From contig JACIVQ010000004.1 in assembly GCA_014361445.1 (NCBI GenBank), positions 1-49,489 of the forward strand: 49,489 bases of DNA, in the 5' to 3' direction. Every line of letters starts with the position of its first letter. Within the stretch, counting starts at the first letter, position 1. The DNA is from Methanosuratincolales archaeon (lineage in GTDB: Archaea; Thermoproteota; Methanomethylicia; Methanomethylicales; Methanomethylicaceae). Positions 1 through 8,352 of the stretch are shown piece after piece. A model generated the notes under the pieces. It was given only the letters and a program-made list of their open reading frames with translations, did no database searches and was not told the DNA's origin. A program made the translations under genes and the position numbers.

Positions 1-220
1 TTCCATCTCTTTTTGAGGCTCCAAAGCTTTCCCCTCCAGAATATTTGAAAAGTGTCAAACCAACCCCTTATATAAATACCGCAAGAAAACTCGTTTTTAA
101 CCATGGGATCAAGTGCGGTCAGGCTCAAATACCCCTGTTTATAAACACATCAATCCTCACAATGGATTTAGGCGAACGTCTTTGCCGCGCGCTTTTCGGA
201 AGTCACTACTGGTCCATTAG

Positions 221-718
221 TGTATTTTTGGCGGTTCCTGCCTACCAAAAGATACAAAAGCGCTAGTCGCCCTAGCCAAGCACTTAAACCTCAAACCCAA
301 GATTCTAAAGGCTACATTAGAGACCAACGAAGAACAGCCAATAATAGCAATAAGCCTCGCAGAAAAACATCCGGGGTCTCTCAAGGGTAAAAAAATAGGC
401 ATCCTTGGTCTATCATTTAAACCCAAATACCGACAACATAAGGGAAGCAAGATCTATAATCATCATAAAAGAGCTGCTGAATAAAGGCGCATTCATTCAT
501 GCACATGATCCAAAATCCATAGAAAATATGCAGAAAATCTTTCCAAACATAACTTACGTCGACAAACCCGCAAAAATTGATCGACATAAGCGACGCAATA
601 ATCATTACCACAGAATGGTCCGAATATGAGAACCTAAACTATCAAGATCGTTATCGACGGCAGAAGAGTAAAAAAAGCAGAAAAAGAAGCCAAAGTATAT
701 GAAGGCTTATGCTGGTAA
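221..718 (+). pseudogene. Decayed C-terminal part of a UDP-glucose/UDP-sugar 6-dehydrogenase
   Basis: Three or more reading frames must be joined to follow the homology. From 230 one frame reads GGSCLPKDTKAL, which contains the catalytic-cysteine motif of UDP-glucose/GDP-mannose dehydrogenases, and runs to GKKIGILGLSFKP near 412. A +1 shift leads to NTDNIREARS and HDPKSIENM. Another shift near 585 gives DAIIITTEWSEYENL, and a last one gives the ending VYEGLCW and stop TAA at 716-718. These match the family's C-terminal NAD and UDP-binding domains in order. The N-terminal Rossmann domain is missing or unreadable upstream. With several frameshifts in under 500 bases this is a dead remnant, probably of a surface-polysaccharide gene. 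Confidence 0.8.
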
Positions 719-891
719 ATGCCCAAACAATAACAAAACCCAGATGATAATCACACATAATTTTTGAATAGAATAATGCTCAACCCGCATATATTAAAAC
801 AACTTAAGCGGACACGCCAGCCCTGATAAAGCGAATTAACCTTCAGCCTTTGTTAAATATTAGAATGAAAAGTTTACCCATTTATGGTAAA

Positions 892-902
892 ACTTTTATA
901 AT
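892..902 (+). promoter_or_regulatory. TATA box of the AAA ATPase gene
   Basis: The A/T-rich element CTTTTATAATA lies 22-32 bases before the ATG at 924. That spacing suggests a leaderless or nearly leaderless transcript. Confidence 0.5.
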
Positions 903-923
903 AAGTTTCCCCCTTAATAAGTC

Positions 924-2201
924 ATGGAATTGAGAGAATACCTCTTAACCAAAAAAGAGGACATAAAAACCTTAGAGGTGAAGGAAAGGCTAAGAGAGGT
1001 TAAAGAGAACAAAAATTTCATCATAGCCGTTGTTGGTCCTCGGAGAGCCGGAAAAACCTATTTCCTCTACAGCCTAATCAAGAGAAGGGATCTAAAGGAC
1101 GAGGACTACCTCTTCGTGAACTTCGAGGAAAACGTCGCAATAAAAGATCCCGTTGAGTTGCCCATAATCCATCAGGAAATTTATGGGAGGCTGCCCGAAT
1201 ACCTTTTCTTCGACGAAATCCAAGCCCTGAACAACTGGCAAAAAGCCGTATACACGCTTTATGAAAAGAAGAGGTACTACATTTTCATAACAGGCTCCTC
1301 CTCAAAACTCTTAAGCAGAGAAATCGCAACGCAGCTGCGTGGGCGAGCGGTTACAGTGAAAATTCACCCATTCTCCTTCGCGGAAATCCTGTCACTAGAA
1401 AATATAGAGCGGAAAAACTATTACTCAGCCTACGAGATTGGACGAATAAAAAACATTGCCAGAAATTATGTTGAGAGGGGCGGCTTCCCAGACATCGTGT
1501 TGGGACATGTGGCACCTTCAACATTCTTCAGCGACTATCTAGACCTAATAGTCTACAAGGACATCATCGAAAGGTACGGGATCAAAAACAGATACGCCTT
1601 GGACTATACCATAAAAGTGGTGCTATCCTCCTTCACCAAAATATTTTCAGTAAACAAAACCTATGCCACCCTCAAATCGACGGGCGTTAAAGTGAGCAAG
1701 AAAACCCTATACAGCTTCCAGAAGATCCTCGAAGACATTGGATTCGCAGTATTCCTAAAAAGAATCGGCAAAAGCCTTAGGAAAACCGAGCTCACCCTGC
1801 CAAAGGCATACCTCGCCGACAACGGAGTTTTCCGGTTCACAGAACACAAGCTGGACATGGGGAAACTATTAGAAAACGCTGTATTGCAAGAACTATGCAA
1901 GATCGGCCTCGAACCGAACAAGCAGATCTTCTACTGGAGGGACAACACAGGCAAAGAAGTCGACTTCGTAATCCAAGAAGATGGGCCTAAACAACTGATT
2001 CAAGTAGTCTATGCTTCAGATAAAGGCGAGATCGAAAAGAGGGAAATCGAATCACTTCTAAAAGCCAGTAGCCAACTTAACTGCAACAGCCTAACCATAA
2101 TCACATGGGACTACGAAGACGAATCCCAACACGAAAACAAGACCATAAAGTTCACACCCTTCTGGAAATGGGCGATAAACCTGCCAAATAGGCTTTTATA
2201 G
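924..2201 (+). CDS. Archaeal AAA-family ATPase with DUF4143-like C-terminus
   Basis: A 425-residue protein of the large, mostly uncharacterised ATPase family common in mobile archaeal and bacterial DNA. Walker A is GPRRAGKT at residues 38-45, the conserved VNFEE strand is near 64-68, Walker B is YLFFDEIQ at 93-100, and the sensor-like ITGSSS is at 122-127. The C-terminal third is DUF4143-like, with the PD-(D/E)XK-like signature [15 protein letters not shown] near 335-350. Such proteins are proposed to act in DNA transactions or genome defence, but their substrate is unknown. It is intact while its neighbours are decayed. It has its own TATA box and no operon partner. Confident of the family, not of the role. 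Confidence 0.9.
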   Translation: MELREYLLTKKEDIKTLEVKERLREVKENKNFIIAVVGPRRAGKTYFLYSLIKRRDLKDEDYLFVNFEENVAIKDPVELPIIHQEIYGRLPEYLFFDEIQALNNWQKAVYTLYEKKRYYIFITGSSSKLLSREIATQLRGRAVTVKIHPFSFAEILSLENIERKNYYSAYEIGRIKNIARNYVERGGFPDIVLGHVAPSTFFSDYLDLIVYKDIIERYGIKNRYALDYTIKVVLSSFTKIFSVNKTYATLKSTGVKVSKKTLYSFQKILEDIGFAVFLKRIGKSLRKTELTLPKAYLADNGVFRFTEHKLDMGKLLENAVLQELCKIGLEPNKQIFYWRDNTGKEVDFVIQEDGPKQLIQVVYASDKGEIEKREIESLLKASSQLNCNSLTIITWDYEDESQHENKTIKFTPFWKWAINLPNRLL

Positions 2202-2865
2202 ATGGCCGCTACAGCCATAAGCCTTAAAATGTTCATTCGGAGAAGCAAGACAGCACATTCAGTTGTGGCGATTGTCCTTTTTAGTCGCTATAATAGCCTC
2301 AACAAACGCAGTGACAAATTACTTGAGCCTTTAGGCTGAAACCCTTGCAGGACTAGTAAACCCGGCAGGGAACCTACATTATCTTAAGCGGAAACTCCTC
2401 AGCCATAACGGACGGTCAAATACTCATAAGCTTAGCCCAAAAGCCTGCTCTATGGGTAGCCTTTCCATAATGAGATCATTCTTATTACCTTGCCGTCTGA
2501 CTTGTCTCATCCTCATTTTTCCACTACCCGTTACCTAATTCTCTACATCCTTTAGCCAGGAATTCTGCCTCCTTATACCTAAAGTCTTTCCAGTAGTAGC
2601 CCTCGCCCAAAGCCCTCACATTTGTAAGCTCCGAAAGTTCTCTGAAGCCGCTGTTTTCCATGAACCTCCCGGTGTTTGCAAAGAACCTCGCAATCTTGAC
2701 CTGTGCCACAAAGGTAGACCTTCTTCGGTCAGCTATTCGTGGTTATGGTTGGAAATTGTTTAAAGTGAAGAATGCTGCCAAGTCTTGCATAGTCGGGTTA
2801 TCTAACAGGGATTAATGGGCGGATAAAGGGTAAATACAAACCCTAGACACGATTCTGATCAACAT
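2202..2865. other. Non-coding stretch with decayed coding traces
   Basis: No credible intact gene. Around 2280-2400 a plus-strand frame reads like a hydrophobic segment (AIIASTNAVTNYLSL, then after a stop AETLAGLVNPAG, then after a shift IILSGNSSAITDGQ), suggesting a broken membrane or exported protein of unknown family. On the minus strand 2524-2709 is open for 61 codons, ending GYYWKDFRYKEAEFLAKGCRELG. I do not recognise it; it may be the tail of a lost gene. Treated as decayed accessory DNA. Confidence 0.4.
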
Positions 2866-2868
2866 CCC

Positions 2869-3140
2869 CTACTGCGCCTCACCAAAATGATCGAGTGCGG
2901 GTCTATAATCAGCGGCTTATCAATAATCTTAACGAGCGAAGCCTGCACATTGGTAACATACCACTTTTGATTTTCCGGAGGTAAGCGCCCAAGTCAAGGC
3001 TTGTTCGTCTGCGATTACTGTGACGAGTAAAGCGCTAATCTAAACGCAGCCACAAACATCACAAAACGAGGTGACGAACAATAAGCCTGTTTACAGTCAG
3101 CCCATAACTTATACGGCTAGGAGCTCCCCACTTTACTCGT
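2869..3140 (+). pseudogene. TnpB (IS605 OrfB-like) C-terminal remnant
   Basis: One frame from 2869 resembles the end of TnpB: LLRLTKMIECGSIISGLSII corresponds to the conserved helix and strand before the zinc ribbon. Further on, LFVCDYC followed by ANLNAATNITKRG corresponds to the second CxxC of the ribbon and the invariant ADxNAAxNI RuvC-III segment. In-frame TGA at about 2968 and TAA at 3028 interrupt it, and the first zinc-ligand pair is lost. The damage is by substitutions, not frameshifts. TnpB is the RNA-guided nuclease of IS200/IS605 elements. This copy cannot be functional. A hairpin follows, as expected for the element's right end. Confidence 0.6.
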
Positions 3141-3150
3141 GGAGTAGCTC
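3121..3150 (+). repeat. Hairpin at the end of the TnpB remnant (possible IS605-type right end)
   Basis: GAGCT at 3121-3125 pairs with AGCTC at 3146-3150, and inside it CCAC at 3128-3131 pairs with GTGG at 3139-3142 around a TTTACTC loop. IS200/IS605 right ends and the RNA made from them carry such subterminal hairpins just after tnpB, and this one sits in that position. It could also serve as a terminator for the minus-strand gene ending at 3149. Confidence 0.45.
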
Positions 3151-3526
3151 ACTCTCTTTCTTGCACTCGCTCTAGCTTCTCCCCAGCCCTCTTATCAATA
3201 GCCTTTATAGCTCTAAGCGCAAAATCCGCCTCCATCCTGTCAATATCATCCTCTAAGGTCCTCACGCCCAGAAGCTCATATTCCCTTAAAACTTCTCTGA
3301 TAGGCTTACCTTTCCTCTGTTCGACTTCCCTGATCTTCGCCAAAAAGTAACTCTTGACAAAACCTCCCATCTCTTGAACACATGCTGGCGGCTCCAAGTC
3401 AAGCTCCCTACAATGCTCGATAAGGGCTAGGCAGATCTCTGGATCTCTATCAGCAGGGCATCTGTCCTCGCAGTGCGCCCTTGCATAGGTTATTATTCTG
3501 ATCAAGTCTTTTTCACTTATATTCAA
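3149..3526 (-). CDS. Small Cys-rich alpha-helical protein of unknown function
   Basis: A 125-residue protein I do not recognise. The N-terminal third holds four cysteines in the pattern AHCEDRC, then DPEICLALIEHC, with a fifth in EPPACVQ. That suggests a metal site or disulfides. The rest is strongly charged and helical (KIREVEQRKGKPIREVLREYE). The start is TTG at 3526-3524, about 9 bases after a purine-rich AGGAG, and this ribosome-binding site supports a real gene. It points away from the ribosomal superoperon and is divergent from the 24-codon ORF at 3681. A palindrome and TATA box lie in the shared upstream region. Confidence 0.6.
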   Translation of the reverse strand: MNISEKDLIRIITYARAHCEDRCPADRDPEICLALIEHCRELDLEPPACVQEMGGFVKSYFLAKIREVEQRKGKPIREVLREYELLGVRTLEDDIDRMEADFALRAIKAIDKRAGEKLERVQERE

Positions 3527-3612
3527 TCAGATACACTCCTTTTTGGCCTCCGCACAGTTTTTTCTACATCGCCATAGGCTCTGCGAACTCGGCAAATTCA
3601 TCATTGGCCAAA

Positions 3613-3637
3613 TATCTCTATTGCGAGGATAGAGATA
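3613..3637. promoter_or_regulatory. Perfect 8-bp inverted repeat next to the TATA box (operator candidate)
   Basis: TATCTCTA at 3613-3620 and TAGAGATA at 3630-3637 are perfect inverted repeats separated by 9 bases. They end 2 bases before the TATA element at 3640. The place is where a BRE or a dimeric regulator would bind, so this may be an operator for the transcript entering the methyltransferase/L3 region. Confidence 0.4.
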
Positions 3638-3639
3638 AA

Positions 3640-3647
3640 TTTTATAG
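3640..3647 (+). promoter_or_regulatory. TATA box upstream of the 24-codon ORF and SPOUT methyltransferase
   Basis: TTTTATAG lies about 34-41 bases before the ATG at 3681. The same TTTTATAGTCC core recurs before rpo7 at 40655. Confidence 0.5.
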
Positions 3648-3680
3648 TCCCTGCTGTGAATTACCGATCGGGTGTTACTC

Positions 3681-3755
3681 ATGGGTGGCAGACAACGCAC
3701 TACGCTCCTGAACCCTGTCAGTAAAGAAGAGGAGAAGAAGAAAAAACAAGAGTAG
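3681..3755 (+). CDS. Possible 24-residue basic/charged microprotein
   Basis: A short ORF that starts MGGRQRTTLLN and ends in a Glu/Lys run. It is the first ORF after the TATA box at 3640 and ends 8 bases before the ATG of the methyltransferase. Its MGG-plus-basic start with a lysine-rich segment loosely recalls the N-terminal tails of some archaeal ribosomal proteins such as S25e, but no folded domain follows. It could be a leader peptide, a microprotein, or the stub of a lost gene. Confidence 0.35.
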   Translation: MGGRQRTTLLNPVSKEEEKKKKQE

Positions 3756-3763
3756 AATTGATC

Positions 3764-4597
3764 ATGGTTCCAAGGAGGCCCTACTCCTTAACAATTTGTT
3801 TACCCTCGTCGGTACTTTCCTTAGCGCATACGCTAGTGGAGAAGACGATGCTTGCGGGGCAGATCGCAAGGGCAGCCTCAATATACCGCGTTGACAATAT
3901 TGTGATCTACCTTGACAAGCCCTCAGCAAAAGACGATGCGATGCTAATGAAAGATATTTTGGCATATGCTGAAACCCCTCAATATCTAAGGCGTTACCTC
4001 TTCCCCCTCACAAAGAACCTTCGATACGCTGCTCTAGTCCCCCCTCTGCGGACCCCTCATCATCCCCTTTCTGGGGAGGACTCAAAATTTCGCGAAGGTT
4101 TTGTCCTAAAAAGTGGGGAGAAAGACTCGCTCGTGGATGTAGGGTTGCAAGAGCCTGTAAGGTGTCCAAGACCTTTGCCTTTAAACAGGCGCGTCTCCAT
4201 GAAGTACGTGGAAGGCACCTGGCTCCCTGCCTCAAGAGAGGAGATCCCATATTATTGGGGCTATCAAACTCAAATCGACCTGAAGGGACTAGGACACCAT
4301 CTTACGAATACAAACCATGACTATGTTATATCGACCTCGCGCCTTGGTGTTCCCGTAAGCCAAGTAGCCAAAGATATACGGGGTGCCCTCCTCAACAACC
4401 ATGACATCGTTATTCTATTCGGCTCCCCCGACGAGGGTCTTCATGAGATACTCCGTAAGTCCGGTCTCGATTTAGAGCAGGTCTCTGACTTGATTGTGAA
4501 CACAGTCCCCCACCAAGGGACCGAGACTGTGAGGACTGAGGAAGCGCTTTTGATCTCTCTCGCGGTCTTCACACTGATAGAGAATATGGATTTATAG
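3764..4597 (+). CDS. Archaeal SPOUT RNA methyltransferase (DUF171, COG2106)
   Basis: A 277-residue protein of the DUF171/COG2106 SPOUT family, related to human C9orf114/SPOUT1 and annotated as a putative rRNA uridine-N3 methyltransferase. Recognisable parts are the N-terminal SPOUT strand with IYRVDNIVIYLDKP, the central LRYAALVPPLRTPHH segment, the inserted beta domain (VDVGLQEPVRCPRPLP), and the knot region DIVILFGSPDEGLHEIL and IVNTVPHQGTETVRTEEAL near the C-terminus, where SAM binds. This gene commonly precedes rpl3 in archaea, as here. TTG at 3758 is an alternative start; ATG at 3764 is preferred. Confidence 0.9.
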   Translation: MVPRRPYSLTICLPSSVLSLAHTLVEKTMLAGQIARAASIYRVDNIVIYLDKPSAKDDAMLMKDILAYAETPQYLRRYLFPLTKNLRYAALVPPLRTPHHPLSGEDSKFREGFVLKSGEKDSLVDVGLQEPVRCPRPLPLNRRVSMKYVEGTWLPASREEIPYYWGYQTQIDLKGLGHHLTNTNHDYVISTSRLGVPVSQVAKDIRGALLNNHDIVILFGSPDEGLHEILRKSGLDLEQVSDLIVNTVPHQGTETVRTEEALLISLAVFTLIENMDL

Positions 4598-4612
4598 GGG
4601 TTCACAGATCGC

Positions 4613-4621
4613 TTTTTTTTT
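4613..4621 (+). terminator. T-run after the methyltransferase gene
   Basis: Nine consecutive T residues begin 15 bases after the stop at 4597. Archaeal RNA polymerase terminates at such U-tracts. A new TATA box follows 25 bases later, so transcription is probably reset before rpl3. Confidence 0.5.
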
Positions 4622-4645
4622 AAAATGAGACCCTCGAAAGGATAG

Positions 4646-4657
4646 AAATATATTTTA
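4646..4657 (+). promoter_or_regulatory. TATA box of the rpl3 ribosomal operon
   Basis: AAATATATTTTA lies 39-50 bases upstream of the rpl3 ATG at 4696. AAAGGGGAGA before the start is a good ribosome-binding site. Confidence 0.6.
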
Positions 4658-4695
4658 GTTATGCTGCTAATCACAAGCCAAAAGGGGAGATAATA

Positions 4696-5706
4696 ATGGG
4701 ACATAAGAGTAAGAGCGCGCCTAGAAGAGGCTCATTGATGTACTATCCTAGAGTAAGGGCCAGGCGCATTAGCGGAAGGATAAGGACTTGGCCCCATTTG
4801 GGCGGTCCTCCCCGGCTTTTGGGTTTTGCTGGTTATAAGGTTGGCACCACTCATCTTGTTATGGTCGAAAACCGGGCTAAGAGCCCATTATTTGGCAGAG
4901 AAGTAATTAGGGAAGTAACCGTAGTGGAGGTCCCTCCCCTCTTCATTTACGGATTTAGGGCGTATACAAAAACCCCGAAGGGTCTTAAAACACTAGGAGA
5001 GGTTCTTCACACGCCTCTACCGAAGTTTGCCGACCGAATACTTACTCCCCCAAAGAAGAATGACTTCTCAAAGATCCAGACGTTCATTGAAAACAACTTG
5101 AGTAAAGTTGTGGAGTTCCGGGTCTTGGCTCTAACCCAGCCACAAAAGAGCGGTCTTGGAAAGAAGACCCCTGAAGTCCTAGAGATTAAAGTAGGGGGAG
5201 ATGATGTTAAAGCAGCTTATGATTACGTTAAGGGGATCCTCGGAAAAGAGATCAGGGCAAAGGACTTCTTCGCAGAGGGTCAGTTGTTGGACGCCATATC
5301 AGTGACAAAGGGTAAAGGATTTGCGGGTGCTGTGAAGAGGTTTGGCGTCAAGATCCAACCAAACTGGCACAAACACAGGAAGGGCAAACGAGTTGTAGGT
5401 GCGATAAGCCCGTCCAGACCCCACATGATGTTCACTATCCCACGCCCAGGCAAGATGGGCTTCCATCAGCGAACAGAATACAACAAGTTGATCCTGAAGG
5501 TCGGCGAGAACCCTTCAGAGATCAACATAGCTGGAGGCTTTTTGCATTACGGTTTAGTCAAGAGCGACTATATCCTTGTCAGCGGGACCCTTCCAGGTCC
5601 ATCGAAGAGGCTGGTGCGGTTCAGATACCCCGTGAGGGCGAAAACCCCGAAGTTGGAGCCTCCCAAAATCCTGAGTGTGAGCCTCGCCTCAAAGCAGGGG
5701 GTGTAA
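4696..5706 (+). CDS. rpl3: Large ribosomal subunit protein L3
   Basis: A 336-residue archaeal-length L3, the large-subunit protein that reaches the peptidyl-transferase centre. The N-terminus GHKSKSAPRRGSL, the SVTKGKGFAGAVKRFGVK segment and the NWHKHRKGKR and PGKMGFHQRTEYN loops are the family's rRNA-binding core. The start follows GGGGAGA. It opens the S10-type cluster; L4 starts 3 bases after its stop. Confidence 0.97.
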   Translation: MGHKSKSAPRRGSLMYYPRVRARRISGRIRTWPHLGGPPRLLGFAGYKVGTTHLVMVENRAKSPLFGREVIREVTVVEVPPLFIYGFRAYTKTPKGLKTLGEVLHTPLPKFADRILTPPKKNDFSKIQTFIENNLSKVVEFRVLALTQPQKSGLGKKTPEVLEIKVGGDDVKAAYDYVKGILGKEIRAKDFFAEGQLLDAISVTKGKGFAGAVKRFGVKIQPNWHKHRKGKRVVGAISPSRPHMMFTIPRPGKMGFHQRTEYNKLILKVGENPSEINIAGGFLHYGLVKSDYILVSGTLPGPSKRLVRFRYPVRAKTPKLEPPKILSVSLASKQGV

Positions 5707-5709
5707 GCT

Positions 5710-6501
5710 TTGGAAATCGAAGTAATTGAGAAGCGCTCAGTTCCTGTATATTCCCTCGATGGGAGCATTAAGGGCGATGTAGAATTACCTAAAGTCTTCC
5801 TCGAGGAAGTCAGGCCAGACCTTATAAGGCGCGCATTCATATCTTCCCTCACCGCCAGGGTTCAACCCAAAGGGCGGGACCCGATGGCTGGAAAGCGGAC
5901 CAGCGCGGAGAGCCTGGGTGTAGGTCTGGACCTTGCGAGGGTTCCGCGGGTGAAGGGCGGTGGACCTGCCGCATTTGTACCGAATGTGGTCGGTGGAAGA
6001 CTGGCCTTCCCGCCAAGACCAGAAAAGATCTTTCACGAACGAATAAATGAAAAGGAGCGGACACTTGCTCTAAGATCTGCCATAGCTGCCACAGGCATCA
6101 GAGATCTTGTGACAAGCCGAGGGCACGTGATCAAAGAGAACATTCACCTTCCAATAGTGGTCTCAGACGAAGTGAAAAAATTAAAGAAAGCCTCTGAGTT
6201 CAGGGAGTTCCTCAAGAAAATTTCCCTGTGGGACGATGTCTTAAGGGCGAAAAATGGGATAAAAGAGCGCCCAGGGAAGGGGAAGTATAGGGGGAGGCGT
6301 TGGGTAAAACCCAAGACGATCTTATTGGTCACAGACGAGCTTAACCCTCCAGTGAGGCTAGCTGCGAGGAACTTCTCTGGTCTTGACTTCGCAGAGGTGA
6401 GCTCGTTGAACATAGAGAGGTTAGCTCCGGGCGGTCATCCTGGGCGATTAACAATATGGACTGAGTCTGCTCTAAAGAAGCTCGAGGAGATATTCGCATA
6501 A
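5710..6501 (+). CDS. rpl4: Large ribosomal subunit protein L4
   Basis: A 263-residue archaeal L4 (eukaryotic uL4 type), which lines the exit tunnel. The TTG start gives MEIEVIEKRSVPVYSLDG, the normal N-terminus. The long tunnel loop is represented by GKRTSAESLGVGLDLARVPR and GGGPAAFVPNVVGGRLAFPP. The globular end has LLVTDELNPPVRLAARNFSG and VSSLNIERLAPGGHPGRL. The stop overlaps an upstream in-frame start of L23 (TAATG). Confidence 0.97.
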   Translation: MEIEVIEKRSVPVYSLDGSIKGDVELPKVFLEEVRPDLIRRAFISSLTARVQPKGRDPMAGKRTSAESLGVGLDLARVPRVKGGGPAAFVPNVVGGRLAFPPRPEKIFHERINEKERTLALRSAIAATGIRDLVTSRGHVIKENIHLPIVVSDEVKKLKKASEFREFLKKISLWDDVLRAKNGIKERPGKGKYRGRRWVKPKTILLVTDELNPPVRLAARNFSGLDFAEVSSLNIERLAPGGHPGRLTIWTESALKKLEEIFA

Positions 6502-6512
6502 TGGTGGTTGCC

Positions 6513-6773
6513 ATGGATCCCACAGAAATTATAATAAGGCCTGTATCATCAGAATCTGCTCTAGACCGCCTAGAGAGGGAGAACAAACTCACTTTCATAG
6601 TCAGTAGCAAGTCCAATAAACAAGCCATTAAAGAGGCGTTCGAGAAGCTCTACGGCGTCAAAGTAAAATCTGTGAACACATGCATTACTACCTCAGGTGA
6701 GAAAAAGGCGATAATTAGGCTTGAAAAGGAGTACAGCGCATCAGAACTCGCAACAAAGATAGGTCTACTTTAG
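6513..6773 (+). CDS. rpl23: Large ribosomal subunit protein L23
   Basis: A short L23 of about 86 residues, the exit-tunnel protein that docks SRP and other factors. Sequence signposts are IIIRPVSSESAL at the start and KQAIKEAFEKLYGVKVKSVNT and KKAIIRLEKEY after it. ATG at 6513 gives the usual spacing before the IIxRP motif and follows GGTGG. An upstream in-frame ATG at 6501, overlapping the L4 stop, would add four residues. Confidence 0.96.
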   Translation: MDPTEIIIRPVSSESALDRLERENKLTFIVSSKSNKQAIKEAFEKLYGVKVKSVNTCITTSGEKKAIIRLEKEYSASELATKIGLL

Positions 6774-6783
6774 GTGATGTAAA

Positions 6784-7506
6784 ATGGGAAAGAGACTCTT
6801 GGTTCAGAGAAGAGGGCGCGGAGGATCAGTATTTAAGTCTCCATCATGGAAGCGTGTTGGAGATGTGAAGTATCATCCCATATTGGAAGAGGAGCTGAAC
6901 TCATCTGTGGAATTTCAAGTTAAAGATATAGTCCATGATCCTGGAAGGGGCGCCCCTGTTGCTGTTTTAACAAACAATAAGGGTTTAAAGACGTTAATGG
7001 TGGCTCCTGAGGGCCTGTTCGTAGGTCAGAAGGTATACTTTGGCGCACAAGCCTCACCCAACGTAGGCAACGTCCTCCCCCTTAAGAGCATACCAGAAGG
7101 GACATTGGTCTGCAACATAGAGGGTCTGCCAGGTGACGGTGGGCGCTATGTGCGGTCCGCAGGGAGCTATGCAACTGTGGTTTCCCACTCGGGCGATTCT
7201 GTGATAGTCCAATTTCCGTCTGGCATGGTAAAGTCTTTCAGCGGATCATGCAGGGCTACTGTGGGTCTAGTTGCCGCCGGGGGTATTGTGGAGAAACCTC
7301 TGTTGAAGGCCGGAGCCAGTTACCACAAATACAGGTCGAAGTCAGTGAAATACCCGCGCGTTCGTGGCAAGGCTATGAGCCCATACGCTCATCCACACGG
7401 TGGTGGGAGCCATCCCAAGGGAGGCAGGCCTGTTAGCAGGACTGCGCCACCAGGTCAGAAAGTTGGAATGATCGCACCAAAGAGGACTGGAAGGAAGAAA
7501 AAGTGA
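6784..7506 (+). CDS. rpl2: Large ribosomal subunit protein L2
   Basis: A 240-residue L2, needed for subunit joining and peptidyl-transferase assembly. It has the MGKRLLVQRRGRGG start, the central SH3-like domain (GLPGDGGRYVRSAGSYATVVS) and the C-terminal HPHGGGSHPKGG loop, which contains the histidine-rich segment near the catalytic centre. GTGATGTAA precedes the ATG. Spacing to S19 is 15 bases with a GAGGTGAG-like site (GAGGGGTGAG). Confidence 0.97.
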   Translation: MGKRLLVQRRGRGGSVFKSPSWKRVGDVKYHPILEEELNSSVEFQVKDIVHDPGRGAPVAVLTNNKGLKTLMVAPEGLFVGQKVYFGAQASPNVGNVLPLKSIPEGTLVCNIEGLPGDGGRYVRSAGSYATVVSHSGDSVIVQFPSGMVKSFSGSCRATVGLVAAGGIVEKPLLKAGASYHKYRSKSVKYPRVRGKAMSPYAHPHGGGSHPKGGRPVSRTAPPGQKVGMIAPKRTGRKKK

Positions 7507-7521
7507 TAGAGGGGTGAGTTT

Positions 7522-7926
7522 ATGTCAAAGGAATTTACCTACCGGGGATATACAATCTCTCAACTTGCCAATATGCCAATGGACGAGTTCATTAAACTGC
7601 TTCCAAGTAGGCAGCGAAGGTCTCTAATGAGAGGTCTCAACCCCGAACAGAGAACTCTCTTCGAAAAAATACGTAAAGCTAAGCTCCTGGCAGCAAAGGG
7701 CAAAAAAGTAGTGATAAGGACTCACTGCCGTGACATGATAATCCTCCCAGAGATGGTAGGTCTGACAATATCCGTGCATAACGGTAAGGAGTTCGTCCCT
7801 GTCGAGATCATTCCGGAGATGATCGGTCGATACCTCGGAGAGTTTGCGATAACGACTGCCAAGGTCACACACGGTGCTCCTGGTTTGAAGGCTACCAGAA
7901 GTTCAATGTTCGTACCACTCAAGTGA
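7522..7926 (+). CDS. rps19: Small ribosomal subunit protein S19
   Basis: A 134-residue archaeal S19 with the N-terminal extension [20 protein letters not shown] that bacteria lack. The conserved head-binding core [20 protein letters not shown] and [24 protein letters not shown] follows, ending [12 protein letters not shown]. The usual next gene, L22, does not follow directly; a 426-base gap separates them. Confidence 0.97.
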   Translation: MSKEFTYRGYTISQLANMPMDEFIKLLPSRQRRSLMRGLNPEQRTLFEKIRKAKLLAAKGKKVVIRTHCRDMIILPEMVGLTISVHNGKEFVPVEIIPEMIGRYLGEFAITTAKVTHGAPGLKATRSSMFVPLK

Positions 7927-7995
7927 TTTTTTCGAGCGGTCCATACATACACTTTTTCACTATGCTGCACACTTTTTTCGATCGGTCTATACATA
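7927..7995 (+). repeat. Pair of 23-bp imperfect direct repeats after rps19
   Basis: The two copies lie at 7927-7949 and 7973-7995 and differ at two positions (cgaGcggtcCat against cgaTcggtcTat). Each begins with six T residues, starting right at the S19 stop. They could act as tandem U-tract terminators or as a protein-binding repeat. Confidence 0.6.
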
Positions 7996-8289
7996 AAAGT
8001 CTGCTCTATGATTCACAATTCTCTCTTATGATTGCTTTGCCCATAATTACTGGCAGTGCTTTGTCTGTTATCCCTGCTAAAAAGTAGGGGCATTGACAAC
8101 CGCCTTGAGTAAACACATGAAAATAAAAATGAAAATGGAAGCCTTCTCAAAACACTTCTCTTACCAAGGCGCAACTACAAATTGTTTTTGATCCCACAAC
8201 TTGCTCTACGAGTAGGACAAACAGTTAAACAACAAGGATCGCCGATACTAGTTTTTCGCATGTGAAAACTTTCAAACATTGTAAAAAAC
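7996..8289. other. Gap between rps19 and rpl22: one hairpin, no gene
   Basis: No ORF with a recognisable product. A hairpin lies at 8072-8089: CCCTGCT pairs with AGTAGGG around an AAAA loop, including one G-U pair. The rest is unstructured A/T-rich leader sequence up to the rpl22 TATA box. Confidence 0.5.
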
Positions 8290-8298
8290 TTTTTATAT
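8290..8298 (+). promoter_or_regulatory. TATA box of rpl22
   Basis: TTTTTATAT lies about 55 bases before the rpl22 ATG at 8353. It restarts transcription after the gap in the S10 cluster. Confidence 0.6.
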
Positions 8299-8352
8299 CC
8301 CTCCCAAGTTTTAAACTTGCGATTCGACCTATCATGATAAATTGGAAGTGGT

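Noticed and set aside
3681-3755. Ribosomal protein S25e
   Set aside because: Only the N-terminal flavour fits. The winged-helix domain is absent and the ORF ends after 24 codons.
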